This document shows positions 1 to 7,888 of a stretch of 16,218 bases of DNA, piece by piece. The stretch lies in NCBI GenBank assembly GCA_902464375.1, contig CABQIM010000038.1, positions 1 through 16,218 on the forward strand, in the 5' to 3' direction. The DNA comes from an uncultured bacterium. Lineage in GTDB: Bacteria; Cyanobacteriota; Vampirovibrionia; Gastranaerophilales; Gastranaerophilaceae. The translations under genes and the position numbers were made by a program. How positions within the stretch are numbered: position 1 is the stretch's first letter; every line of letters starts with the position of its first letter. Below the pieces are notes generated by a model, which saw only the letters and a list, made by a program, of their open reading frames with translations, was not told where the DNA came from and did no database searches.

Positions 1-65
1 TTGAAAATGGCAAACATTAAATAAACACGAGGATATTAAGAGAGAGTATAAAAAGTCTTGTTCTT

Positions 66-106
66 AGGCATTTAATCTAACGTTTTGATTATTTGCCTTT
101 TTTGTT
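66..106 (+). terminator. Probable rho-independent terminator of an upstream gene
   Basis: The arms AGGCA (66-70) plus TAATC (73-77) pair with GATTA (87-91) plus TGCCT (94-98) across a small TT/TT internal loop. A T-rich run follows. This probably ends a + strand gene lying left of the window. Short reading-frame tails at 1-24 could be its end, but which frame is coding cannot be told. Confidence 0.5.
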
Positions 107-190
107 TTTGATTTTTTGTTATCCCTTGTATATTTATAAAGTATTTTTGTTTTCAAAAATTGCCTTTTTAAATCAATATTTTCTTAATTT

Positions 191-307
191 TTTACAAACC
201 TTAAAACTGTATATAATCATAGGTTAAACTGTATATGCAATCGTAATATCAAAAATATCACTTAAATTAAGTTTGCTTTACACAAACCTTTTTTATGTTA
301 GTATAAT
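191..307 (+). promoter_or_regulatory. Candidate tandem promoters of gyrA
   Basis: There are two promoter-like pairs. The first is TTTACA at 191-196 with TATAAT at 212-217 (15-bp spacer, short). The second is TTTACA at 277-282 with TATAAT at 302-307 (19-bp spacer, long). Both -35 boxes are followed by an ACAAACCTT-like string, so the two units look alike. The second would give a leader of about 142 nt. The spacers are non-ideal, so these are candidates only. Confidence 0.4.
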
Positions 308-327
308 ATGTATATAGGGGATGGATT

Positions 328-400
328 GTGCTTGGTTAACTTTAAGAATGGGAGTAATGCAAGCGTGGAAACTTTATTCCACACCAGTTGAACTAAGTGT
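328..400 (+). ncRNA. Foldable gyrA leader (possible structured 5' UTR)
   Basis: The leader can form an 11-bp outer stem: 331-341 pairs with 386-397, with one G-U pair and G390 bulged. It encloses a perfect 6-bp hairpin GTGGAA/TTCCAC (365-370/377-382). Two short reading frames also lie here: 326-391 from TTG, with AGGGG five bases upstream (21 aa), and 321-410 from ATG (29 aa). No known riboswitch class was recognised. It could be a cis-regulatory RNA, a leader peptide or chance structure. Confidence 0.35.
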
Positions 401-456
401 GAAATATTAAAAACAATCTAGTATCACTATTGAAAAAAGGATAGAGGAGAAGGATT

Positions 457-2997
457 TTGGCTCAGCAAAATATGTTTTCAGACGGTAAAATTGTACCGGT
501 CAATATTAGAGAAGAAATGAAAAAGTGCTACATTGACTACGCAATGAGTGTTATTGTAGGTCGTGCGCTTCCTGATGTAAGAGATGGGTTGAAACCTGTT
601 CACAGACGTATTTTATATGCAATGAACGAATTGGGCATGACACCTGATAAGCCATTTAAGAAATGTGCCCGTATCGTCGGTGAAGTACTTGGTAAATATC
701 ACCCACACGGTGATAGCTCTGTATATGAAGCTCTTGTTCGTTTGGCGCAAGACTTTAACACAAGATACCTTGTTGTAGATGGTCATGGTAACTTTGGTTC
801 TGTAGATGGTGATGGTGCTGCAGCAATGCGTTATACAGAAGCGCGTATGCACAAAATAACAACTTCTATGCTTGCTGATATTGATTGTGAAACTGTTGAC
901 TTTGAACCAAACTTCGACGGTTCACTGGAAGAACCTTCTGTATTGCCTGTAAGATTACCAATGTTGCTACTTAATGGCTCATCAGGTATTGCAGTTGGTA
1001 TGGCGACTAATATTCCGCCACACAACTTAAATGAAGTTGTAGATGGTACAATTGCGTTGATTGATAATCCTCAAATTACAATAGAAGGATTGATGGAGCA
1101 TATTAAAGGTCCTGACTTCCCAACGGCTGCGACTATTGTTGGTTTATCTGACATTAAACAAGCTTATGAAACAGGTCGTGGTTCTATCAAGATGTCTGCG
1201 GTTGCGACTATTGAAGAAATTCCTGGGGGTGCAGGCAGACAAACCAGAACGGCAATCATTGTTACAGAAATTCCTTATCAGGTTAACAAGGCTATGCTTA
1301 TCCAAAAGATTGCAGATTTGGTTAAGGAACAAAAGATTAACGGCATTTCTGATATCAGAGATGAATCAGATAGAGAAGGTATGCGTATCGTGATTGAGCT
1401 TAAACGTGATGCGAAGCCGGAAGTTGTTAAAAATAATTTATTTAAGTTTACACAATTGGCAACAACATTTGGTGTAAACATGGTTACTTTGTGTGGTAAA
1501 CAGCCAAGATTGCTTAACTTATATGAAGTTTTGAATGAGTTTGTTGAACACAGAGTTGAAATTGTTACAAGAAGAACTATTTATTTCTTGAAAAAAGCAA
1601 AAATTCGTGCTCATATTTTAGCCGGTTTATTGATTGCTTTGGGTTCTTTGGACGAAGTTATTGAGCTTATCAAAAAGTCTAAAACAACCGAAGATGCAAG
1701 AAATGGCTTGATGAGCAGATTTGGTCTTGATGTTGATCAGGCTAATGCAATATTAGAAATGCAATTAAGAAGATTGACAGGTTTGGAACAAGACAAAATT
1801 AAGAACGAATATGACGAACTTCTTAAGAAAATTACTGAATACGAGGGAATTCTTGCTGATAGACAAAAAGTTTTGGATATCATTAAGGCTGAACTTCTTG
1901 AAGATAAAGAAAAATATGGTGACGATAGAAAAACTCAAATTGTTCCTGAACAAGGCGAAGTTACAATTGAAGATTTAACTCCAAATACTCCTATGGCCGT
2001 ATTTATTACACACCAAGGTTATTTGAAGAGAATTTCTTTAGATACATTTGAAAGACAAAATCGTGCAACTCGTGGTAAAGCCGGCATGAAGACTAAGGAT
2101 GATGATGATATTCAACATTTCTTCACAGCAATGATGCATGACAAAGTATTGTTCTTCTCTTCTAAGGGTATTGTATACAGTCTTAACGTATACGACTTCC
2201 CAGAAGGCGGAAGACAATCTAAAGGATTACCAATTGTTAACGTATTACCGATTGAACAAGGAGAAAAAATTACAGCTGTTGTTCCTGTTAGTAACTTCTC
2301 GCATGATATGAACTTGATTATGCTAACTCAAAAAGGTTATATTAAGAGAATTGAACTTGATAATTTTGCAAGCATTAGAAGAAGCGGTATTATTGCAATT
2401 TCTTTGGAAGAAAGCGATAAGTTGAATTGGGTAAAACTTGCTAATCCAAATGATGAAATTATTATCGGAACATCTTGTGGTATGGCAATTAGATTCCCTA
2501 TCGAAGATTTAAGACCTTTGGGCAGAAGTGCAAGAGGTGTAAATTCTATGAAACTTAGAGCTGCTGATACTATTATCGGTTGTGACATTGTTCCTAGAAA
2601 TTATGATGCTGATTTGCTTGTTGTAACTTCTGACGGTTTTGGTAAACGTACTAAGCTTTCTGAATTTAGGACACAAAACAGAGGCGGAATTGGTTTGATT
2701 GCAACTAAGTTTAAATCAAATATGTCAAGATTGGTTGCATTAACTATCGTAGAGGAAAAAGACGAAATAATGATGGTTACGGCAAATGGTATTGTTACAA
2801 GAATCAAAGCTGGTGATATTTCTTGCCAAGGTAGACCTGCAACAGGAGTTAGAGCTCAAAACTTGACTGATAATGATACAGTTGTATCTGTTAACAAGAT
2901 AGTTAATACTGATAAGAATGAAGAGGATTCTACTCCTGCCGGTGGTTGTCCTGCCGAAACTCTTGAAGGTGAACAAGGAAGTTTGACAGAGGAATAG
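457..2997 (+). CDS. gyrA: DNA gyrase subunit A
   Basis: This is the breakage-reunion subunit of gyrase, which works with GyrB to introduce negative supercoils using ATP. The start is TTG at 457: AGGAG at 445-449 sits 7 bases upstream, whereas the first ATG (472) is 22 bases away. The catalytic tyrosine is Y126 in [10 protein letters not shown]. The quinolone region reads [10 protein letters not shown], with S87 and E91 at the positions of E. coli S83 and D87, which is a wild-type-like pattern. A tower and coiled-coil region follows, then six beta-pinwheel blades from about residue 505. The GyrA box is degenerate (RATRGKAG near residue 545), a form I associate with cyanobacterial-type GyrA. 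The C-terminus is an acidic tail. The length of 846 aa is normal for the family. A ParC/GyrA hybrid role is possible if the genome has only one such enzyme. Confidence 0.97.
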   Translation: MAQQNMFSDGKIVPVNIREEMKKCYIDYAMSVIVGRALPDVRDGLKPVHRRILYAMNELGMTPDKPFKKCARIVGEVLGKYHPHGDSSVYEALVRLAQDFNTRYLVVDGHGNFGSVDGDGAAAMRYTEARMHKITTSMLADIDCETVDFEPNFDGSLEEPSVLPVRLPMLLLNGSSGIAVGMATNIPPHNLNEVVDGTIALIDNPQITIEGLMEHIKGPDFPTAATIVGLSDIKQAYETGRGSIKMSAVATIEEIPGGAGRQTRTAIIVTEIPYQVNKAMLIQKIADLVKEQKINGISDIRDESDREGMRIVIELKRDAKPEVVKNNLFKFTQLATTFGVNMVTLCGKQPRLLNLYEVLNEFVEHRVEIVTRRTIYFLKKAKIRAHILAGLLIALGSLDEVIELIKKSKTTEDARNGLMSRFGLDVDQANAILEMQLRRLTGLEQDKIKNEYDELLKKITEYEGILADRQKVLDIIKAELLEDKEKYGDDRKTQIVPEQGEVTIEDLTPNTPMAVFITHQGYLKRISLDTFERQNRATRGKAGMKTKDDDDIQHFFTAMMHDKVLFFSSKGIVYSLNVYDFPEGGRQSKGLPIVNVLPIEQGEKITAVVPVSNFSHDMNLIMLTQKGYIKRIELDNFASIRRSGIIAISLEESDKLNWVKLANPNDEIIIGTSCGMAIRFPIEDLRPLGRSARGVNSMKLRAADTIIGCDIVPRNYDADLLVVTSDGFGKRTKLSEFRTQNRGGIGLIATKFKSNMSRLVALTIVEEKDEIMMVTANGIVTRIKAGDISCQGRPATGVRAQNLTDNDTVVSVNKIVNTDKNEEDSTPAGGCPAETLEGEQGSLTEE

Positions 2998-3020
2998 GAT
3001 AAGATTGTAGAACTTAACGA

Positions 3021-3049
3021 AAACACTTCACTTTTGTGAAGTGTTTTTT
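3021..3049 (+). terminator. gyrA rho-independent terminator
   Basis: A perfect 11-bp stem (3021-3031 with 3036-3046) closes a TTTT loop. It is followed by a T-run, 24 bases after the gyrA stop. Confidence 0.9.
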
Positions 3050-3063
3050 GTTGTTAATTGAAT

Positions 3064-3073
3064 TGTAATTACA
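3064..3073. promoter_or_regulatory. Candidate operator palindrome upstream of the antitoxin-like gene
   Basis: TGTAATTACA is a perfect 10-bp palindrome ending 23 bases before the ATG at 3097. RelB/DinJ proteins usually bind palindromes in their own promoters. The link is inferred from position alone. Confidence 0.3.
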
Positions 3074-3096
3074 GATAAATACAAAAGGAGTGATTT

Positions 3097-3246
3097 ATGT
3101 CAAAAACTTTGCAAATTAGAGTAGATGATATTATGAAAAAAGTAGCAGAGGAATTATTTACAAGTTTGGGATTAGATACATCTACAGCTATTAGAATCTT
3201 TTTGTCAATTGTAATTGAAACAGGAAGTTTGCTATTTGAAGTATAG
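3097..3246 (+). CDS. Orphan RelB/DinJ-family antitoxin-like protein (49 aa)
   Basis: This small gene has a good ribosome site (AAAGGAG, 3084-3090) six bases before the ATG. The protein reads as a DinJ/RelB N-terminal domain: a beta strand TLQIRVDD, then LKxxA-like MKKVAEELFTSLGLDTSTAI, and a helix ending LLFEV where DinJ has LPFDL. This is the ribbon-helix-helix DNA-binding and dimerisation half. Full-length relatives run to about 85-90 aa, and the missing C-terminal part normally wraps the YafQ/RelE toxin. No toxin gene follows, since the next gene is ilvC. It may be a solitary transcriptional regulator, a remnant of a toxin-antitoxin pair or an antitoxin acting in trans. Reading past the stop gives only 14 residues without antitoxin character. 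Confidence 0.75.
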   Translation: MSKTLQIRVDDIMKKVAEELFTSLGLDTSTAIRIFLSIVIETGSLLFEV

Positions 3247-3266
3247 CTACAATTTTCTCTTTTAAG

Positions 3267-3275
3267 TGTTATAAT
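3267..3275 (+). promoter_or_regulatory. Extended -10 promoter candidate for ilvC
   Basis: TGTTATAAT is a perfect extended -10 element (TGnTATAAT). It would start transcription near 3282, giving a short leader of about 18 nt that carries AAGGAGG. No good -35 is seen, which extended -10 promoters tolerate. ilvC may also be read from the upstream small gene. Confidence 0.5.
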
Positions 3276-3299
3276 TACTATGTCTTAAGGAGGAATGTT

Positions 3300-4361
3300 A
3301 TGAGCGATTTAAAAATATATATGGATAAAGACATAAATCTTGATTTAATTAAAACCAAGAAAATTGCCGTTATTGGATTTGGCTCACAAGGTTACGGACA
3401 GAGTTTGAACCTTAGAGATTCCGGTTGCGATGTTATTTTAGGACTTCGTCAAGGTGGAAAATCCGATATCAAGGCTAGAGATTATGGCTTAAAGACTATG
3501 TCTATAGCTGATGCTGTCAAGCAGGCTGATATTATACAAATTCTTATTCCAGATGAAATTCAAGCTCAAGTTTATAAAGAAGATATTGAGCCTAATTTGA
3601 GAGCCGGTCAGTATTTGATGTTTTCACACGGTTTTAATATCCACTATGGATTTATTAAGCCGCCAAAAGATATAAATGTAATTATGGTTGCACCAAAAGC
3701 TCCAGGGCATACAGTTAGAAGTGAGTATAAAGAAGGACGTGGTGTTCCATCACTTGTTGCAGTGTATCAAGTTGCGGAACAGCTTGACGCCTCATCCAAA
3801 TCCTCTTCTCAAGGCGAGAGGGTATTGCAGATGGCGCTATCTTATGCAGCTGCTATCGGCTCCGGCAGAACAGGTATTATAGAAACAACGTTCAAAGAAG
3901 AAACTGAAACAGATTTGTTTGGTGAGCAAGCAGTTCTTTGCGGCGGATGTTCTGCATTAATCAAGACTGCGTTTGAGACTCTTGTTGAAGCAGGATACTC
4001 ACCTTATATGGCTTATTTTGAAGTTTGTCATGAATTAAAACTGATTGTTGATTTGATTTATCAAGGCGGAATTGAGGATATGCACTATTCAATTTCTAAT
4101 AATGCAGAATATGGCGATTTGACAAGAGGTAATAAATTAATAAATTCTAATGTTAAATCTGAAATGAAAAAGATTTTGGAAGATATTCAGAACGGTAAAT
4201 ATGCAAAAGAATTTATGGATGAAATGACAAGCGGCGGTAAAAAGTTTAGTGAACTAAGAAATGCTTCAAAAGGACATTTGATAGAAAAAATCGGTTCAGA
4301 AATTCGTTCTTCTTTCAAATGGAATCGTGACAATAAGTTGATTGATAGAGATAAAAACTAA
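3300..4361 (+). CDS. ilvC: Ketol-acid reductoisomerase (class I) with a 12-residue insertion
   Basis: IlvC converts acetolactate or acetohydroxybutyrate to the dihydroxy acid with NAD(P)H and Mg2+, in valine, isoleucine and leucine synthesis. The Rossmann motif GFGSQG is at 26-31, followed by NLRDSG and the cofactor loop GLRQGGKS (48-55). H110 lies in SHGFNIH. Metal ligands D205 and E209 are in ETDLFGEQ, with E241 and E245 in FEVCHE and the substrate serine region at YSISNNAEYG. At 353 aa it is longer than the usual ~330. About 12 extra residues lie between VAVYQ (152-156) and ALSYA (179-183), encoded by a palindrome-like repeat (separate entry), and there is a short charged C-terminal tail. 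All catalytic residues are kept, so it is probably active. A perfect AAGGAGG precedes the ATG. No other ilv gene is adjacent. Confidence 0.96.
   Translation: MSDLKIYMDKDINLDLIKTKKIAVIGFGSQGYGQSLNLRDSGCDVILGLRQGGKSDIKARDYGLKTMSIADAVKQADIIQILIPDEIQAQVYKEDIEPNLRAGQYLMFSHGFNIHYGFIKPPKDINVIMVAPKAPGHTVRSEYKEGRGVPSLVAVYQVAEQLDASSKSSSQGERVLQMALSYAAAIGSGRTGIIETTFKEETETDLFGEQAVLCGGCSALIKTAFETLVEAGYSPYMAYFEVCHELKLIVDLIYQGGIEDMHYSISNNAEYGDLTRGNKLINSNVKSEMKKILEDIQNGKYAKEFMDEMTSGGKKFSELRNASKGHLIEKIGSEIRSSFKWNRDNKLIDRDKN
3788..3824. repeat. Palindrome-like repeat element embedded in frame in ilvC
   Basis: The segment runs from GCCTCATCC through TCCTCTTCTC to AAGGCGAGAGGG and resembles the dispersed bacterial repeat whose translation reads PHPNPLxxGxRG. 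Here the frame starting one base later than ilvC gives LTPHPNPLLKARG, while the ilvC frame gives SKSSSQGERV. It coincides with a ~36-base expansion relative to normal class I reductoisomerases. The ends are approximate. It recalls the in-gene Rickettsia palindromic elements, but homology to them is not claimed. Confidence 0.6.
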
Positions 4362-4463
4362 TATTTAATTATGTCCGGTTGGGTTATAGCAAAACATTAT
4401 TCTTTTTCTAACATGAGAATGTATTAAAAATACAGTTTCTTAATCTAGTAAAAGGAGTAAAAA

Positions 4464-4811
4464 ATGAAAAAAACATTGTCAATGTTAGCTATACTAGGTA
4501 TAGTTGCAGTAATTGGTTCTCAAAGTGCAAACGCTTTTGAATGGTCAAGCATGAACCCTGCTTATTGGGGACATTGTCCAAAATGTGAAAAGAAAAAAGC
4601 TGATTGCAAATGTAAGCAAAAGGTTAAAAAATGTGATCCTTGCGAAAAGGTTACAACACCTTGTCCTTGTGAAACAGGTGCAGCTGCTCCATGTGAACCT
4701 TGTGCAAAGAAACCGGCACCGTGTGATCCTTGTGCTAAAAAATCACCTTGCAATATACCGGCAAAACAACCATGCGATGCTTGCGATAAGTTGCAAGAAA
4801 TATCTAAATAG
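4464..4811 (+). CDS. Small secreted Cys-rich CxxC-repeat protein
   Basis: I do not recognise a named family. A clear signal peptide (MKK, hydrophobic core, cleavage after SANA near residue 24) indicates Sec export. The mature ~91 residues hold 15 cysteines, mostly in CPKC, CDPC, CEPC or CDPC pairs spaced by Lys- and Pro-rich linkers, for example repeated PCDPCAKK-like units. The mature N-terminus is Trp-rich (FEWSSMNPAYWGHCPKC). No lipobox is seen. The pattern suits a metal-binding or disulfide-linked envelope protein, though neither is shown. AAAGGAG precedes the ATG. The 102 bp between ilvC and this gene hold no convincing promoter. The palindromic repeat beginning 43 bases downstream might terminate its transcript. 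Confidence 0.8.
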   Translation: MKKTLSMLAILGIVAVIGSQSANAFEWSSMNPAYWGHCPKCEKKKADCKCKQKVKKCDPCEKVTTPCPCETGAAAPCEPCAKKPAPCDPCAKKSPCNIPAKQPCDACDKLQEISK

Positions 4812-4853
4812 CAAGTTTTGTTTTTAGATGATTTGTATAATCAAAGCTTAATT

Positions 4854-4957
4854 AAAACTGGATTGCTTCGAACAAAAAAGCTCTCGCAATGACGTGGCGC
4901 AATATTACTAGTTGTACGTCATTGAGAGACTCGTTAGAGTTGTGGCAATCCAGTTTT
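4854..4957. repeat. 104-bp nested palindromic repeat
   Basis: The outer arms are a perfect 13-bp inverted repeat (4854-4866 and 4945-4957, AAAACTGGATTGC). The inner arms CTCTCgCAATGACGT (4881-4895) and ACGTCATTGaGAGA (4916-4929) pair over 9 bp, one mismatch and 4 bp. The words GGATTGC and CAATGACG are typical of a widespread intergenic repeat seen in many bacterial genomes. It contains no coding frame and sits between two + strand genes, so it could also fold in RNA and act as a terminator. Confidence 0.85.
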
Positions 4958-5062
4958 GTTTGCTAAAACATATTCATAAATGATACCCATACAAATCCTC
5001 TATTTATTTGATTACAAATCTAAAAATATATCTTAAACTATATGTATTGAATGGGGAGAGAT

Positions 5063-5938
5063 ATGGTTAAATCGAATTTAAAAGAAAAGAAAGCTCAAAG
5101 TAAGGCTAATTTAAAGGTCGTTGATAGTAATGCCGTTAAGACGACTGCTTATAGTGATATTAACTTGAAAAAATGGAGAGAATACGACCACGTGAAAACT
5201 GATACTCTATGGGAATTTCCTAATAGACTAAAAGAAGGCGGACATTCAAACGAATATCACGGAAACTATATTCCTCAGATTGCTCAACAGATTTATGAAA
5301 GATATACAAAGAAAAACGATATTGTATTAGATTTATTTTTCGGCTCCGGAACATCCGGTATAGAAGCTATTAATATGGGCAGAAGATGTATTGGTGTTGA
5401 ATTAAAAGACGATTTAGCTGAATCAGTGTCAGAAAAGTTTACACCAAAACAATTGGTAACGGATGTTAATATAATTTGTGCAGATTCAGCAAGTCAACTT
5501 GCTAAAGAAAAAATAGAAGCAAGACTTGATATTATGGGACGAAAGAATGCACAATTGCTTATGCTTCATCCTCCTTATGATGATATTATCAAATTTTCTG
5601 ACAAAAAAGAAGATTTGTCTAACTGTGCAACTACAGAAGAATTTTATGATTTGTTCGAAAAAGTTGCAAAAAATGGCTATGATTTATTGGAAAAAGGTAG
5701 ATTTGCCTGCTTAATCATTGGTGATAAGTATGCAAATTCTCAACACATTCCTCTAGGCTTTGAATGTATGGCGAGAATGAATAAACTCGGTTTTATTACA
5801 AAAGCTATTATTATAAAAGATATGCAAGGTAATGAAAGAGCTAAAGGTAAAACTGCTAACCTTTGGAGATACAGAGCTTTAGCAGGTGGATTTTATATCT
5901 TCAAACACGAATATGTAATGGTGTTTCAAAAAGTATGA
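5063..5938 (+). CDS. Solitary N4-cytosine/N6-adenine-type DNA methyltransferase
   Basis: This is an AdoMet-dependent amino-methylase of the N6_N4_Mtase type. Motif I is DLFFGSGTSG (residues 90-99), followed by the acidic turn GVEL. The catalytic motif IV reads HPPY (169-172), with His where D, N or S is usual. The N-terminal stretch LWEFP..GGHS..YHGNYIPQI is typical of methylases with a conserved leader before motif I. The order motif I then motif IV excludes the beta class. I chose ATG 5063 because GGGGAG (5053-5058) is well placed for it. The ATG at 5051 overlaps that site and has no ribosome site of its own. No restriction enzyme lies nearby, so it may be an orphan or regulatory methylase. 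Its last bases overlap the next gene. The target base is unknown. Confidence 0.82.
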   Translation: MVKSNLKEKKAQSKANLKVVDSNAVKTTAYSDINLKKWREYDHVKTDTLWEFPNRLKEGGHSNEYHGNYIPQIAQQIYERYTKKNDIVLDLFFGSGTSGIEAINMGRRCIGVELKDDLAESVSEKFTPKQLVTDVNIICADSASQLAKEKIEARLDIMGRKNAQLLMLHPPYDDIIKFSDKKEDLSNCATTEEFYDLFEKVAKNGYDLLEKGRFACLIIGDKYANSQHIPLGFECMARMNKLGFITKAIIIKDMQGNERAKGKTANLWRYRALAGGFYIFKHEYVMVFQKV

Positions 5939-6225
5939 TAAGAGAAACAGAAAACGGCTTAATCATCCGATTGAAAATCGTCCCAAATTCTTCTAAAAAT
6001 GAAATTATACTGGAAGATGAATTTATAAAGGTAAAGGTAACTGCTCAACCGATTGAAAACAAGGCAAATAAGGCTTTGATAGAATTCTTGTCAAAACAGT
6101 TTAAGATACCAAAAACAAAAATTCAGATTCTTAAAGGTGAAACATCAAAGGAAAAAACTGTATTATTGAATACGGATGATTTAGCTAAAAATAGCGCTAT
6201 TATATCTCAATTGACAAAAAAGTAA
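5935..6225 (+). CDS. DUF167/YggU family protein
   Basis: This 96-residue protein matches the YggU/DUF167 pattern: a strand IRLKIVPNSSKNEI, then KVKVTAQPIENKANKALIEFL and KIQILKGETSKEKTVLL. The family is small, widely conserved and of unknown biochemical role. I place the start at ATG 5935, which overlaps the methylase stop in ATGA. The frame is open further upstream, but there it runs inside the methylase gene and does not look like this family. It lacks its own ribosome site, so translational coupling to the methylase is likely. Confidence 0.88.
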   Translation: MIRETENGLIIRLKIVPNSSKNEIILEDEFIKVKVTAQPIENKANKALIEFLSKQFKIPKTKIQILKGETSKEKTVLLNTDDLAKNSAIISQLTKK

Positions 6226-6264
6226 AAAAAATATACTATAGAATAAAGAAGAAAAGGTAATTTT

Positions 6265-6567
6265 ATGCATAAACGTTGGTATGATGTTGATCCTACAGTA
6301 AGCTTGGCAGTTAGCTTGATGAGAAATGCAAGCATAATAACTCAATATGATTGTGCTGATTTAATTATTAACAAATCAAAAGAGCACGGTATCGATTTGG
6401 CGGATAATATTTTGACTGACGCATTTACATATGTTCTAAGAAGATGGTATGATACGGACCAAAAGATTGCAGAGTCTTTTGAATACTTAAAATGTTTGCC
6501 GATTGAAGTACAAAAAGAAGTGGCATTAGAATTAATCAATTTGCTACAGGAAGCTGAAACCAGATAA
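6265..6567 (+). CDS. Hypothetical 100-residue protein with duplicated RWYD motif
   Basis: I do not recognise a family. The protein is soluble and mostly helical. It contains two RWYDxD motifs (residues 4-9, RWYDVD, and 60-65, RWYDTD), each followed by a predicted helix, which suggests an internal duplication of a ~50-residue helical unit. AAAAGG lies nine bases before the ATG. It is 39 bases after the YggU gene and one base before the transporter gene, so it is probably in the same transcript. A role as an accessory or regulator of the transporter is guesswork from spacing. Confidence 0.75.
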   Translation: MHKRWYDVDPTVSLAVSLMRNASIITQYDCADLIINKSKEHGIDLADNILTDAFTYVLRRWYDTDQKIAESFEYLKCLPIEVQKEVALELINLLQEAETR

Positions 6568-6568
6568 G

Positions 6569-7885
6569 ATGGAAACTCTGGTTCATTTATTTTCAAATCC
6601 TGCTTTAATTTCTGTTATTGTATTGTGTATTTTGTGTGTAAAAAAAGTCAATGTATTGTTGGCGATAATTATTTCTACACTCGTTGCCGGTTTGGTTAGC
6701 GGGATGAATGTTACACATATTATGAATACATTCATATCCGGTATGGGCGGAAATTCAGAAACTGCATTGAGTTATATTTTGCTCGGAGCATTTGCTGCTA
6801 CTATGACACATTCAGGTTTTACGGATGTAATTTCTGGTAAGATTGCAAATGTCGTTTCGGATAAAAAATATGTTTTATTGGCGATTTTGGCACTTATTGC
6901 TATGGCTTCGCAAAACATAGTTCCTATCCATATAGCCTTTATTCCGATTATTATTCCGCCACTATTAGGAATAATGAATAAGTTAAAAATTGATAGAAGA
7001 GCTGTAGCCTGCGTTCTTGCTTTTGGGTTGAAAATGCCTTATATTGTTATACCTGCAGGTTTTGGTCTAATCTTCCAAAATTTAATTGCTGATAATATGG
7101 TGCAAAATGGTGTCAATGTCGCAAGAAATGATATTTGGCAATCTACTGTTATTTTAGGTTTTGGAATGCTCGTTGGTTTGTTAGTTGCTCTTCTTATATC
7201 TTATAGAAAACCTAGAATTTATGAAGATAAAAGTGTTGCAAACTGCCAACCGACAAATCATACTTTTAGAAAAAGGCATTGGATAGTGATTCTGGCTGCT
7301 GTTGTAACTTTTGTGGTTCAATTAATCACAAAATCATTGCCACTTGGTGCATTGGTGGGTTTGGGTATTATCTTTACTTTCGGAGTAATTCCGCAAGAAA
7401 AAATGGATCACATGATGAATGAAGGTATCTATTTGATGGGATATATTGCGTTTGTAATGCTTGTTGCTGCCGGTTTTGCAGAAGTTTTGAAAGAAACCGG
7501 TGCGATAGAAGGGCTAGTTAATTCAGTTTTGCCTATTTTACCGGCAAATATATATTTAACATCCTTAATAATTTTAATAATCGGATTATTCGTAACAATA
7601 GGTATTGGTACATCTTTTGGAACAATACCTATATTAGCGGTATTATTTTTACCAATTTGTATAAAACTTGGGTTTAATACTCATCAAATGGTTGTATTGC
7701 TTGCTGCGGCTGCTGCTTTGGGTGATGCCGGTTCACCGGCTTCAGATACAACATTGGGACCAACTGCCGGATTGAATGCTGATGGACAACATAATCATAT
7801 TTTTGACACGTGTATTCCAACATTCTTGCACTATAATATAGCTTTGATACTCTTTGCATTGATTGGAATTTGGATATTTGGTTAG
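6569..7885 (+). CDS. Na+/H+ antiporter-superfamily transporter, YuiF/NhaC-like
   Basis: This is a polytopic inner-membrane protein of 438 aa with roughly 11-13 hydrophobic segments (for example 9-24, 28-46, 66-82, 100-118, 190-211, 236-254, 258-275, 287-305, 328-348, 350-367, 421-437). The N-terminal pattern NVLLAIIISTLVAGLVSG and FISGMGGNSETALSYILLGAFAA, together with the C-terminal GDAGSPASDTTLGPTAGLN..GQHNHI, match the YuiF branch of the NhaC superfamily. That branch is described as a predicted histidine permease, while others are Na+/H+ antiporters. The substrate cannot be read from sequence. The ATG lies one base after the upstream stop with only a weak, distant AGGAAG, implying coupling. 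Its 3' end is three bases from a convergent gene, with no terminator seen between. Confidence 0.88.
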   Translation: METLVHLFSNPALISVIVLCILCVKKVNVLLAIIISTLVAGLVSGMNVTHIMNTFISGMGGNSETALSYILLGAFAATMTHSGFTDVISGKIANVVSDKKYVLLAILALIAMASQNIVPIHIAFIPIIIPPLLGIMNKLKIDRRAVACVLAFGLKMPYIVIPAGFGLIFQNLIADNMVQNGVNVARNDIWQSTVILGFGMLVGLLVALLISYRKPRIYEDKSVANCQPTNHTFRKRHWIVILAAVVTFVVQLITKSLPLGALVGLGIIFTFGVIPQEKMDHMMNEGIYLMGYIAFVMLVAAGFAEVLKETGAIEGLVNSVLPILPANIYLTSLIILIIGLFVTIGIGTSFGTIPILAVLFLPICIKLGFNTHQMVVLLAAAAALGDAGSPASDTTLGPTAGLNADGQHNHIFDTCIPTFLHYNIALILFALIGIWIFG

Positions 7886-7888
7886 ATT

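Noticed and set aside
2031..2100. Degenerate GyrA box suggesting a ParC identity
   Set aside because: The RATRGKAG form is compatible with cyanobacterial-type GyrA, and the protein is otherwise a full-length, standard GyrA with six pinwheel blades.
4370..4426. 18-codon frame between ilvC and the Cys-rich gene
   Set aside because: Very short, no ribosome site, no recognisable pattern.
5051..5062. Upstream ATG for the methylase
   Set aside because: It has no ribosome site, and its first codons are themselves the GGGGAG site for ATG 5063.
5863..5934. Longer N-terminus for the YggU protein
   Set aside because: These 24 codons lie inside the methylase gene and do not fit the family. ATG 5935 overlapping the methylase stop is the natural start.
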